Notes under the pieces: generated by a model
What the model was told of the DNA's origin: nothing
The model's database searches: none
What the model saw: the letters and a program-made list of their open reading frames with translations, nothing else
Source of the DNA: an uncultured SAR86 cluster bacterium
GTDB taxonomy: Bacteria > Pseudomonadota > Gammaproteobacteria > Magnimaribacterales > AG-339-G14
Assembly (NCBI GenBank): GCA_902523885.1
Contig: CABZAV010000002.1
Span: forward strand, 192,923-256,922
Direction: 5' to 3'
Length of the DNA: 64,000 nt
Position numbers and translations under genes: made by a program
In this document: positions 44,433 through 54,826 of the stretch, piece by piece
Numbering within the stretch: position 1 is the first letter of the stretch
How the letters are laid out: the number at the start of each line of letters is the position of its first letter

Positions 44433-45519
44433 TTCTTCTTTTATGTTGGAAGCTCTTGAGCTGGCAAAAAAAGGGAAATTTACTGTGCAAAATGGTGTGT
44501 GTGTCGGCTGTATAATTTCTAAAAATAATGAAATCCTCGGCCAAGGCTGGTACGAATACTATGGTGCTCCACACGCAGAAATTAAAGCTATTGAATCGGT
44601 CAAAGATAAATACAAAGAAGATTATAAAGAGGTCTTATCGGACAGCGTGCTAACTGTGACTTTAGAACCTTGCAGCACCTTTGGGAAAACTCCTCCTTGT
44701 CTGGATGAAATCCTTAAACACAACTTTAAAAAAGTTATTATCGGAGCTTTAGACCCTTCCCAATCAAGTGTGGAAAAACTCAAAGCTGCAGGAATTGAAG
44801 TATTACTAGAAGAAGTTCCAAGTGATCTAAATAATGGTTTTTTCAGCGCTCTTTTGCATAAGAAACCTTACGTAAGAGCTAAGATAGCTATGTCTGAAGA
44901 TCAAAAAATATCATTTATCAATGACTATCAGCAATGGATAACTTCTGCAGAATCCAGAGAAGATGGTCAACAATATAGGGCTCTGTCTGACCTAATATTA
45001 ACTGGCTCAGGTACTATTAAAAGAGACAATCCATTGTTAAATGTAAGAAACAAAGAAATAACAAAACTCAAAGGCTTTGAACAACCAGCTAGAGGAATAA
45101 TTACTTCATCTAAACTTGAGTCGTCGCTTAACTTTTTTTCTACTCAAGGAAAGAAATATATTTTTTGTAAAGATCAAAATATTTTTGAAAACTTCCAACA
45201 AAACGAAGAAGTCTCGATTCTGGAAATAGAAAATACAGAAAATAATAAAATTAATTTGAAAGAGCTTCTAAAAAAAATTCACTCTCTTAAGATTAATGAC
45301 ATTCTGCTTGAGTCTGGGCCAACTTTAATTACTTCTTTTATAAATGAGGACCTTATCGATGAGTTCATTATTTACATTGCTCCTAAGATGCTATCAAATA
45401 CAGCTTTATCTTTTTTTAATGGGGATGAAAGTAAATCTCCTTTTCATTCAAAACAGTTTAAATTAATTGAAGAATCGATAATTAAAAAAGATAAAAAATT
45501 AATTTTTAAAAGAATTTAA
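44425..45519 (+). CDS. ribD: Bifunctional diaminohydroxyphosphoribosylaminopyrimidine deaminase / 5-amino-6-(5-phosphoribosylamino)uracil reductase
   Basis: Second and third steps of riboflavin synthesis. N-terminal deaminase zinc site: PHAEIKAIE and [15 protein letters not shown]-terminal reductase domain from about residue 145: [34 protein letters not shown], then [13 protein letters not shown]. Length 364 aa from ATG 44425 is typical; the track uses GTG one codon earlier. The N-terminal deaminase lacks Asn at the usual NPxVG position: [14 protein letters not shown] replaces the canonical T-x-P-N-P-x-V-G-C pattern, a modest divergence near the substrate pocket. It is followed after 3 nt by ribBA. 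Confidence 0.95.
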   Translation: MTDSSFMLEALELAKKGKFTVQNGVCVGCIISKNNEILGQGWYEYYGAPHAEIKAIESVKDKYKEDYKEVLSDSVLTVTLEPCSTFGKTPPCLDEILKHNFKKVIIGALDPSQSSVEKLKAAGIEVLLEEVPSDLNNGFFSALLHKKPYVRAKIAMSEDQKISFINDYQQWITSAESREDGQQYRALSDLILTGSGTIKRDNPLLNVRNKEITKLKGFEQPARGIITSSKLESSLNFFSTQGKKYIFCKDQNIFENFQQNEEVSILEIENTENNKINLKELLKKIHSLKINDILLESGPTLITSFINEDLIDEFIIYIAPKMLSNTALSFFNGDESKSPFHSKQFKLIEESIIKKDKKLIFKRI

Positions 45520-45522
45520 AAA

Positions 45523-46620
45523 ATGGATTTAAACAGTACGAAGGAACTTATAGCTGAAATTAAAAGAGGCAACATGGTGCTCCTGATGGATGACGAAGAT
45601 CGTGAAAATGAAGGCGATGTTATTCTTGCTGGAGAAAAGGTTACTGCGGAAAAAATAAACTTTATGGCTAAATACGCTCGCGGGTTGATTTGTTTGGCTA
45701 TGAGTGAAAAGAAATGTGCTGCTCTAGATTTGAACCAAATGGTTAGTGATAACAAAAGTGGGCATGGAACTGGTTTTACAGTTTCTATTGAAGCAGCCTC
45801 TGGAATAACAACTGGAATTTCTGCTGCCGACCGAGCTAGAACCGTGGCGGTAGCCTCTAAAGTGAGAGCAAAAGCAAGAGACATTGTTTCGCCAGGTCAT
45901 ATTTTTCCGGTTAAGGCGCTCCCTGGTGGAGTTTTATCTCGCGCAGGTCATACCGAGGGTAGCACTGATCTTTGTAGATTAGCAGGATTGACCGAATCTG
46001 CTGTAATTTGTGAGGTTATGAACGAAGATGGGACTATGGCAAGGAAAAAGGGATTGTTAGAATTTAGCAAGAAACATAGTCTCAAAATAGGAACAATTGC
46101 TGATCTAATTAATTACAGAATCATCAATGAACATACGGTAGAAAAGATTGAACAAAAAATTGTTAACACTGAATTTGGGAAATTTTCTTTAATTTTGTAC
46201 AAAGATTCCATTACCGGAGAAACTCATGTGGTTTTTAAGAAAGGTAAAATATCAAAATCAAAACCTGTTTTAGTGAGAGTTCAACAAACAAATGTTATGC
46301 ACGATCTTTTAAAGATCGACGAATTTGGTTCAAGGTGGTCTCTTGGCGATGCGATGAAAAAAATAAATAAAGCTGGTTCTGGTTTGATTATTCTGATCGA
46401 TGGCGGTCATAGCAAAGACAACATTCCTGAAGAAATAAAACTTTTAAAAAAGCCGTATAAACAATCTTCTCAGGTTGGTATTGACGTAAGAAGAATAGGA
46501 GCTGGTTCTCAAATTTTAAGGGATCTCGGAGTGAAGAAACTTATTCTCATGGGCTCACAAACAAGATATCCCTCCATTTCAGGTTTTGGTTTAGAAGTAA
46601 TAAAATATATTCAAAAATGA
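45523..46620 (+). CDS. ribBA: 3,4-dihydroxy-2-butanone-4-phosphate synthase with degenerate GTP cyclohydrolase II-like domain (RibBX type)
   Basis: The N-terminal domain (residues 1 to about 200) makes the four-carbon riboflavin precursor from ribulose-5-phosphate: MDDEDRENEGDVILAGEKV, GHGTGFTVSIEAASGITTGI, RAGHTEGSTDLCRLAGL are intact. The C-terminal domain resembles GTP cyclohydrolase II in length and fold but lacks the zinc-binding C-x10-C-x-C segment and the active-site region; the corresponding stretch reads VRVQQTNVMHDLLKIDEFGS with no cysteine. It is therefore predicted to have DHBP synthase activity only, as in the proteobacterial RibBX variant. A separate ribA must exist elsewhere. 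The next gene overlaps by four nt (ATGA). Confidence 0.93.
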   Translation: MDLNSTKELIAEIKRGNMVLLMDDEDRENEGDVILAGEKVTAEKINFMAKYARGLICLAMSEKKCAALDLNQMVSDNKSGHGTGFTVSIEAASGITTGISAADRARTVAVASKVRAKARDIVSPGHIFPVKALPGGVLSRAGHTEGSTDLCRLAGLTESAVICEVMNEDGTMARKKGLLEFSKKHSLKIGTIADLINYRIINEHTVEKIEQKIVNTEFGKFSLILYKDSITGETHVVFKKGKISKSKPVLVRVQQTNVMHDLLKIDEFGSRWSLGDAMKKINKAGSGLIILIDGGHSKDNIPEEIKLLKKPYKQSSQVGIDVRRIGAGSQILRDLGVKKLILMGSQTRYPSISGFGLEVIKYIQK

Positions 46621-47078
46621 AAACAGAAAATTTAGACATTAACCTTTTCCAAGACGATTATTCAAAGAAAAAAATAGTCATCATCGATACTCATTGGAAT
46701 TCGGAAATAATTAAACCAATGGTGAAAGATTGCAAGGAAACCCTCGAAGAGTACAAAGCTAATGTGCACGTCCTATCGGTACCAGGTGCTTATGAAATTC
46801 CTTATATTGTTGGCAAGTACCTCAAATACGAACGTCCTTACTTTGATGCAATCATCACCATGGGAGCAATTATTAGAGGCGAAACACCTCATTTTGAAAT
46901 TATTTCTCAATCCATCAGCGATTCGATTTTGCAGGCAAATATGCGTGGAAAAATACCGATAATATTTGGAGTTTTAACAACCAATAGTGCTGATCAAGCG
47001 AGAGAAAGAGCATCTTATAAAGGTAAAGAACTTGCCTTGAGCACGTTAAGCGTCCTTGATATCGTTTTTGATGGCTAA
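46617..47078 (+). CDS. ribH: 6,7-dimethyl-8-ribityllumazine synthase
   Basis: Penultimate enzyme of riboflavin synthesis, a capsid-forming or pentameric protein. The chain shows VPGAYEIPYIVGKYL near residue 57 and the catalytic His in GAIIRGETPHFEIISQ near 90, then PIIFGVLTTNSADQA. Length 153 aa is normal. Translationally coupled to ribBA (ATGA), and overlapping nusB by 8 nt. Riboflavin synthase (ribE), commonly in this operon, is not present. Confidence 0.96.
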   Translation: MKTENLDINLFQDDYSKKKIVIIDTHWNSEIIKPMVKDCKETLEEYKANVHVLSVPGAYEIPYIVGKYLKYERPYFDAIITMGAIIRGETPHFEIISQSISDSILQANMRGKIPIIFGVLTTNSADQARERASYKGKELALSTLSVLDIVFDG

Positions 47079-47469
47079 AAAAAATCCCTCCCCAGCGAAG
47101 CTTCGAGAGTTAGTCATGCAAGCTTTATATCAAAAAGAAATATCTGGTTCTTCAAACACAGATTTAGTAAAACAATTCAAGCAAAATAATCGTAATTTAA
47201 ATTTAAAAGGATTTGAAAACTGCCTTAGGGAAATTAAAAAAGATATTCTAGAAATAAACTCAATCATAGAAAAACACACTAATGTTGATATCGAACAAAT
47301 TAGTAAGATCGAATTAGCTATTTTGAAGCAGGCAATTTATGAATTAAAACAAAACGAATTGGATAGTCCAATAATCATTAGCGAAGCAATAAGGCTCTCA
47401 AAAAGATTTGGGCAAGATTCCAGTCATAAATTTATAAATGCTCTTTTGGATAAAGTAGAAGAATTTTAA
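47071..47469 (+). CDS. nusB: Transcription antitermination factor NusB
   Basis: RNA-binding protein that works with NusE (S10) on boxA in rRNA antitermination. All-helical 132-aa protein; LRELVMQALYQKEISG at the N-terminus and ISEAIRLSKRFGQDSSHKFINALLDKV at its C-terminus (shown here as parts) are diagnostic. ATG at 47071 (MAKKNPSPAKLRE) is chosen over the track start at 47056; it overlaps the ribH stop by 8 nt. Its 3' end overlaps purA by 4 nt. In E. coli thiL would follow. Confidence 0.95.
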   Translation: MAKKNPSPAKLRELVMQALYQKEISGSSNTDLVKQFKQNNRNLNLKGFENCLREIKKDILEINSIIEKHTNVDIEQISKIELAILKQAIYELKQNELDSPIIISEAIRLSKRFGQDSSHKFINALLDKVEEF

Positions 47470-48752
47470 ATTTCTTGATTAATTAGAATTGTGCTGGCGT
47501 CATCGGGTCCAGTAGAGACAATATCAACAGGCACTCCACAAACTTCCGCTATTTTTTTGACGAAATTTTTAGCTTTCTGTGGAAAATCATCGTAATTATT
47601 TATGCCCGCGGTTGGCTCTGGCCAACCTTCGATTTCAATATAAGAAGGATTGACATCTTCAAGTTCCATACATTCTGCAAAGGCTTTTTTTGATTCATCT
47701 TCTTCATAGCTGGTGCATATTTTTATATTTTCTAAACCGTCAAGAACATCAATTTTTGTTAAGCACAAAGCAGAGACACTGTTTGATTGAATTATTCTCT
47801 TTACGCTGACAGCATCAAACCAGCCACATCTTCTTGGCCTGCCCGTTGTTGCACCAACTTCGCCTCCTTTTTTGGCAATCTCTTCTCCAAGGTTGCCTTC
47901 TATTTCTGTTGGCATTGGGCCTTCGCCCACTCTTGTAACATAAGCTTTTACTACTCCAAGAATATAACCAACATCTAAAGGACCACAGCCTGCACCAGAA
48001 GCTATACCCGCTGGCGAGCAGTTGCTTGAAGTGACAAAAGGATAAGTTCCCTGATCCACATCTAACAAGGCGCCTTGAGCTCCTTCAAATAGAACCCTTT
48101 TGTTTTTTTGATTCATCGTAAATATTTCATTGGAAACATCTGCAAGCAAAGGCGATAACTTGTTTCCATATTCGAGATTCTTATCTTTGACTTCGTTAAA
48201 ATCTAATTCTTTTTCTCCGAAATATTCTTTGAATAAAAAATTATAAAAAGACAAAGTTTCTTCAAGCTTTGAATTTAATTTAGTTTCAGACAGCGTATCA
48301 ATAATTCTTATAGCTTTTCTGCTTACTTTATCTTCATAAGCCGGTCCAATACCTCTTAAGGTAGTCCCGATGGTTGTAAAACTATTGGACTTTTCTTTCA
48401 GTTGATCCAATAAAATGTGATACGGCTGGATTATGGTGCAAGCTGGGCTAATTTTTAATCTGTCCAGTATTCCATTCGCAAATGGTTCTATCTCTTCTAT
48501 TTCTGCAAAAAGAGCTTCGCAAGAAACAACAACTCCTCTTCCAATTAGTGAGCTTGCATTTTGATGGCAGATAGAAGAAGGTAACAGATGCAAAACAAGT
48601 TTCTTTCCGTCCACTATAAGAGTATGGCCTGCATTATGACCTCCTTGATATCTGCAAGCAGCATCTGCTCGATCCGAAAGAAAGTTTACTATTTTCCCTT
48701 TACCCTCATCTCCCCATTGCAATCCTAGAACGGCAAGATTTTTAGCTTTCAT
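47466..48752 (-). CDS. purA: Adenylosuccinate synthetase
   Basis: GTP-dependent joining of IMP and aspartate, first committed step to AMP. N-terminal GLQWGDEGKGKIVNFL with the catalytic Asp and GTP loop, GGHNAGHT, GTTLRGIGPAYEDKVSR near residue 130, and TTGRPRRCGWFDAV near 300. Length 428 aa is normal. ATG overlaps the hisZ stop by four nt (ATGA). The hflC-hisZ-purA order is conserved in gammaproteobacteria. Confidence 0.97.
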   Translation of the reverse strand: MKAKNLAVLGLQWGDEGKGKIVNFLSDRADAACRYQGGHNAGHTLIVDGKKLVLHLLPSSICHQNASSLIGRGVVVSCEALFAEIEEIEPFANGILDRLKISPACTIIQPYHILLDQLKEKSNSFTTIGTTLRGIGPAYEDKVSRKAIRIIDTLSETKLNSKLEETLSFYNFLFKEYFGEKELDFNEVKDKNLEYGNKLSPLLADVSNEIFTMNQKNKRVLFEGAQGALLDVDQGTYPFVTSSNCSPAGIASGAGCGPLDVGYILGVVKAYVTRVGEGPMPTEIEGNLGEEIAKKGGEVGATTGRPRRCGWFDAVSVKRIIQSNSVSALCLTKIDVLDGLENIKICTSYEEDESKKAFAECMELEDVNPSYIEIEGWPEPTAGINNYDDFPQKAKNFVKKIAEVCGVPVDIVSTGPDDASTILINQEI

Positions 48753-49705
48753 TTATCATTCTCTTTAATATTTAATAAAGAAATCAGGTCAATATCGAAA
48801 CCTATAGCAGATCTCTTTTCTTCTGAATTTTTTTGATAAGAATATTGTCCTCCATTTGCAATTGCAAATCCAAAATTTTGAGAATGAACCGAAAAAACTA
48901 GGCCCTGGTGATAATTAAATCCAGGAAAATCAGTCATATCAATATGAATGTTTTCATGACTTATTTTTTCTGTGATAGCCTTTAAGTTTTCTACCGAATT
49001 TTTAGCCAGCTTACTAAAGCTACTTATCTTTTCTAAACATTGGATGTCTCCATAAGAATGCATCAGAGTGATTATTTTTCCTAAAGATTTTTTATCTACT
49101 TTATTTGTATCACTCCACTCAATTAAATCTGATTCAGATTTATCAGAAATAATTTCTCTAAGTTTTTTTTCCTTAAATTCCGGTAAATTTTCATCTTTAA
49201 TTATCTCGTCTAGAACTTCTGTTCTTCCTAAAGACAAACAAGAAGAAGGCAAACCAACCAAATCAAAACTTCCAAGAAGTAAATCTATTATTTCTATTTC
49301 TGAACTGTCTGAGCCAAAAATTTCTACTCCTGATTTTATAGCCAAAATAGACTTGGCGAATGAGTCTTTTCTTTTTTTTATTACTTCTCCAGCATAACAA
49401 TATTTTTTTATTTCTTCTGAATTGCTTGCTTGGTCTATTCGAGCTATTTGTTGAGAAATATCAGGTCTGAGTGCAATATCGCTTGAGATAGAATTATCTG
49501 AAAAAGTAAATGCTCTTTTTTTTAATTCCGAGTTTACTTCTCCTCCGATTGCATCAGCAAACTCAATAATAGACGGATAAACTAAGCTAAATCCTTTTTT
49601 AGTATAAAGATCGATTAAAGTTCTTCTAAGATTTTCTAGTTCTAATGCTCGCTCAGAGAGTATGTCTTCCACCCCGCCGGGAAGATTAAAATAGCCTGAT
49701 GTCAT
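48749..49705 (-). CDS. hisZ: ATP phosphoribosyltransferase regulatory subunit
   Basis: Catalytically inactive histidyl-tRNA-synthetase-like protein that activates and regulates the short-form HisG in histidine synthesis. Class II synthetase core features are visible: LPGGVEDILSERALELENL, ALRPDISQQIARI (motif 2-like) and HQGLVFSVH with ANGGQYS. At 318 aa it is shorter than the common 380-400 aa form, with a reduced central region. No HisG is in the window. It is tightly packed between hflC and purA. Confidence 0.9.
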   Translation of the reverse strand: MTSGYFNLPGGVEDILSERALELENLRRTLIDLYTKKGFSLVYPSIIEFADAIGGEVNSELKKRAFTFSDNSISSDIALRPDISQQIARIDQASNSEEIKKYCYAGEVIKKRKDSFAKSILAIKSGVEIFGSDSSEIEIIDLLLGSFDLVGLPSSCLSLGRTEVLDEIIKDENLPEFKEKKLREIISDKSESDLIEWSDTNKVDKKSLGKIITLMHSYGDIQCLEKISSFSKLAKNSVENLKAITEKISHENIHIDMTDFPGFNYHQGLVFSVHSQNFGFAIANGGQYSYQKNSEEKRSAIGFDIDLISLLNIKENDK

Positions 49706-49707
49706 AA

Positions 49708-50595
49708 TTATTCGCTTTTGGAGGTACCGAAAGAACTATCAAGATATTTAAAGAAGTCACTTTCGGGATCAATCAACAAAACATCTGATTTGTTTTCAAA
49801 AGTTGATTGATATGCAGATAAACTTCTGGTGAATTCATAAAATTCTGGATTTTTGTTAAATGCCTTCGCGTAGGTGCTCGTAGCTTCTGCATCACCTTCA
49901 CCTTTAATAATTTCGGCAGTTTTATAAGCATCCGCTAAAATAACGGTTCTCTCTTTATCAGCATTTGCTCTAATTTCTTCTGCAATTTCATTTCCTTCGG
50001 CTCTAAGTTCCTGAGCAAGTCTTTCTCTTTCAGTTCTCATTCGATTATAAACAGAATCATTCACCTCTGAAGGTAATTCTATTTTTTTTACTCTAACGTC
50101 AATTACTTCAACGCCAAGTTCAGAATTTGCTACTTTGTTTAGATCTGCAGTTAAAACTCTCATTAATTCGTCTCTTTCACCAGAGATAACATCTTGGACA
50201 GTTCGTTTACCAAATTGGTTCCTTAGACCTTCATCAACACGTTGAGTAAGCAAAGTTCTTAGTGCACTCAATTGCCCACCTGATGATGTTATATAAAATT
50301 GTTCGTTATCACTTATTCTCCACTTAACAAAAGCATCTACGATGAGTCTTTTCTTTTCTTCAGTAAAGTAAGGTTGTGGAATAGCGTCCAAAGTTAAAAC
50401 TCTTGAATCAAATTTTCTAACAGTATTTAAAATAGGCACTTTAAAATGTAAACCTGATTCAATTTTGGGATCAATAATTTCTCCAAATCTAAGGAGAATT
50501 GCAGTTTGTTTATCAGTAACAATATAAAGGCTATTAGCAAGTAGAATTATTAGAGCTAATATGGCGATAACGAATCCTATTCCGAAAGATCTCAT
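49708..50595 (-). CDS. hflC: HflC, membrane protease modulator
   Basis: SPFH/band-7 protein that with HflK forms a large inner-membrane assembly around the FtsH protease. One N-terminal membrane helix (GFVIAILALIILLANSLYIV, residues 7-26), then the band-7 domain (TAILLRFGEIIDPKIESGLH, VVDAFVKWRISD-like segment) and a coiled-coil region with EERANADKERTVILADAY-type repeats of Glu and Ala. Length 295 aa is typical. It follows hflK by 3 nt and precedes hisZ by 2 nt. Confidence 0.95.
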   Translation of the reverse strand: MRSFGIGFVIAILALIILLANSLYIVTDKQTAILLRFGEIIDPKIESGLHFKVPILNTVRKFDSRVLTLDAIPQPYFTEEKKRLIVDAFVKWRISDNEQFYITSSGGQLSALRTLLTQRVDEGLRNQFGKRTVQDVISGERDELMRVLTADLNKVANSELGVEVIDVRVKKIELPSEVNDSVYNRMRTERERLAQELRAEGNEIAEEIRANADKERTVILADAYKTAEIIKGEGDAEATSTYAKAFNKNPEFYEFTRSLSAYQSTFENKSDVLLIDPESDFFKYLDSSFGTSKSE

Positions 50596-50598
50596 AGA

Positions 50599-51741
50599 TT
50601 ATCTCCTTTCCTGTCTTTTTCTAATTTCTTCGATAACTTGATCAGTCAAGTTTTGAATTGCCGTTCCGGATAATGCTCCTGAATCAGTTTCAACTTCTGT
50701 GTTTTGATTGCTTCTTGCAATTGATGCGGCTGCAACTTGATCAAGAGGCAACATCATTATGTTATTTCCATCTTTAACGTCGATCATAACTTTCGTACTA
50801 TTCGACATCACTGACTGAACTGCATCGATATAAAGACGTTTTCTAGTTACATCTGGAGCTTTAGAATATTCTTTAAGCAATTGATCAAATCTTGTTGCTT
50901 CACCTTCCGCTTCAGCAATAACTTTCGCTTTGTAACCTTCAGCATCTTGTATCGCTCTTTTAGCAGCACCACGAGCAATTGGTACAACTTCATTTGCATA
51001 AGTTTCGGCTTCATTTCTAAGAGTGACTTCATCTTCTCTAGCTTTAACAACATCGTCAAATGCTTCTTTCACAGCTTCTGGTGGTCTTGACTCTCTTATG
51101 CTGACCGTAACAACTTCTATTCCAGTGAAATATGCATTAAGTCTTTCTTGCAATCTTTTTCTAACATCAATGGCAATTTGCTCTCTACCTGTGGTCAAAA
51201 CATTGTCCATCGAATTACTTCCAACTACATGCCTCAAAGCAGATTCTGATGCTTGAGCAATGCTATCTTCAGGAGATGCAGCTTCAAGCAGATAAAAAAC
51301 TGGATTAGATCTTTTATACTGCACTGCAGTTTCAACGTTCACAATGTTCTCATCTTTTGTAAGAATTGAAGAATTAGTAGTGTGAGTGAATAATTTTTCT
51401 GTATTAACTATGAACCTATTATCAATGAATGGTGGATTCCAATGTATTCCTGGCCCCTTAGTGGTTGAGTATTTTCCAAATCTTAAAATAACTGCTTCTT
51501 CTTGAGCATCTACTGTATAAATTCCTAAGGCAGAATAAAGCACAATTAAAACTACTAAAGCGGAAGGTAGTATCTTCTTAAAAGATGGCGAACTTCCTGA
51601 AGGACCTCCTCCTCCACTTCCTCCGACAAAAGAACCTATTAAAGACTTAAATTTTTTTATGGCTTCATCAATATCTGGGGCGTCGTTCTTATTCCCCCAT
51701 GGATCTCTTGAACCATTTTTTCCATTATCATTCCAAGACAT
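50599..51741 (-). CDS. hflK: HflK, membrane protease modulator
   Basis: Partner of HflC in the FtsH-regulating complex. The N-terminus is a glycine-rich cytoplasmic stretch (VGGSGGGGPSGSSP, residues 39-52) with the usual SWNDNGKNGSRDPWGN opening. A membrane helix follows (ALVVLIVLYSALGIYTV, near 62-78), then the SPFH domain (EEAVILRFGKYSTTKGPGIH) and a long helical region. Length 380 aa. In most gammaproteobacteria hfq and hflX separate miaA from hflK; here only 40 bp do. Confidence 0.95.
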   Translation of the reverse strand: MSWNDNGKNGSRDPWGNKNDAPDIDEAIKKFKSLIGSFVGGSGGGGPSGSSPSFKKILPSALVVLIVLYSALGIYTVDAQEEAVILRFGKYSTTKGPGIHWNPPFIDNRFIVNTEKLFTHTTNSSILTKDENIVNVETAVQYKRSNPVFYLLEAASPEDSIAQASESALRHVVGSNSMDNVLTTGREQIAIDVRKRLQERLNAYFTGIEVVTVSIRESRPPEAVKEAFDDVVKAREDEVTLRNEAETYANEVVPIARGAAKRAIQDAEGYKAKVIAEAEGEATRFDQLLKEYSKAPDVTRKRLYIDAVQSVMSNSTKVMIDVKDGNNIMMLPLDQVAAASIARSNQNTEVETDSGALSGTAIQNLTDQVIEEIRKRQERR

Positions 51742-51781
51742 GGACGTATTCTAAGGCTTTCGTCGTAAGAATGGAACTTAA

Positions 51782-52699
51782 CTATTCTAAATAATTTAGA
51801 ATTTTTATAACCATATTCGATTGATTTGCGAAAAAAATTTCTTTAGTTTCAAACTTTTTCAACCAGGTAATTTGTCTTTTTGAAAGTTGATAGTTAGCGT
51901 TAGTAGCTTTTTCTATCATTTCTTCCTTAGAAATTTTACCGTCTAAATACTCTACGGTTTGTTTATATCCGACGGAATTAAGAACTTTTATATTTTTGGA
52001 AAAATTATCGATTAAATATCTTGTTTCTTCTAGGAGACCTTCATCCAACATTTTTAAAAATCTGTCTTTTAATTTTTTTTTAAACAACTTTTTATCCTCA
52101 GGAACAATTGCAAAATTTAAAAATTCTCTATTTAGAAAAGGATTCACTGAGTTATCTTTTAACTCAGTATGAGTTTTTCCAGTCAGCATATAAACTTCCA
52201 AAGATCTTTTTATTCTTTGCTGATCATTTGCATGAATATTTTTTGCAGATTCTTTGTCTATTTTTTGTAGCTTGAGAAATAAATGCTTGAGTCCTAGCTT
52301 ATTTTGTTCTTCATCAAGTTTTTTTCTCACTTTAGGATCGTTTTCAGGCAAATCTGAAATTCCATTGAACAAAGAGTGAAAATACATCATTGACCCACCG
52401 ACAAGAATCACAGATTTATTCTTTTTATCTAGAGAGCCAATTATCTCTATAATATCGTTCCTAAAATTTCCTACTGAATAGGAATCCGTGGGCTCCAAGA
52501 AATTAATTAAATGATGCGGATAATCTCTTAAATTATCTTTACTTAATTTATTGCTCCCGATATTTGCATACTTGTATATTTGAACTGAATCAACCGAAAT
52601 AATTTCCGCATCGAGCCTTTGAGAAAGCTCAATTGCCAAGGACGTTTTGCCGGTGTTAGTAGGCCCAATAATTGAAATGATAGGTTTTAAAGTTTCCAC
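51782..52699 (-). CDS. miaA: tRNA dimethylallyltransferase
   Basis: Adds the dimethylallyl group to A37 of tRNAs that read UNN codons, using DMAPP from the isoprenoid route. P-loop SIIGPTNTGKTSLAIELS, substrate segment SVDSVQIYKYANIGSNK, then LVGGSMMYF and the catalytic/tRNA region NDQQRIKRSLEVYMLTGK. Length 305 aa is normal. The P-loop has Asn-Thr where Ala-Ser is usual, a mild change. It is divergent from the acyl-CoA synthetase gene. The lost neighbour is hfq. Confidence 0.96.
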   Translation of the reverse strand: METLKPIISIIGPTNTGKTSLAIELSQRLDAEIISVDSVQIYKYANIGSNKLSKDNLRDYPHHLINFLEPTDSYSVGNFRNDIIEIIGSLDKKNKSVILVGGSMMYFHSLFNGISDLPENDPKVRKKLDEEQNKLGLKHLFLKLQKIDKESAKNIHANDQQRIKRSLEVYMLTGKTHTELKDNSVNPFLNREFLNFAIVPEDKKLFKKKLKDRFLKMLDEGLLEETRYLIDNFSKNIKVLNSVGYKQTVEYLDGKISKEEMIEKATNANYQLSKRQITWLKKFETKEIFFANQSNMVIKILNYLE

Positions 52700-52782
52700 A
52701 ATTTAATTTATCTTGAGTTCTAATTGATATAAATGATAACTTAGAATCAAAACGATATTAAAAAAGCTTTTGGGAGAGAAAT

Positions 52783-54753
<1,971 letters not shown>

Positions 54754-54786
54754 CTAAAGATTAATAGTTATTGGGGGTAATTGCGC

Positions 54787-54815
54787 ATATTACTCTTAAA
54801 TTTCATTGTATTCAA
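54787..54815 (-). promoter_or_regulatory. Promoter candidate for glnB
   Basis: Minus-strand TTGAAT (4 of 6), 17-bp spacer, TAATAT (4 of 6) lie in the 88-bp gap between waaA and glnB, giving a leader of about 40 nt. No sigma-54 type GG-N10-GC element was seen. Confidence 0.35.
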
Positions 54816-54826
54816 AGAATTTGCAA

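Noticed and set aside
45523-46620. Active GTP cyclohydrolase II domain in RibBA
   Set aside because: The zinc-binding cysteines and the neighbouring catalytic segment are absent from the C-terminal domain.
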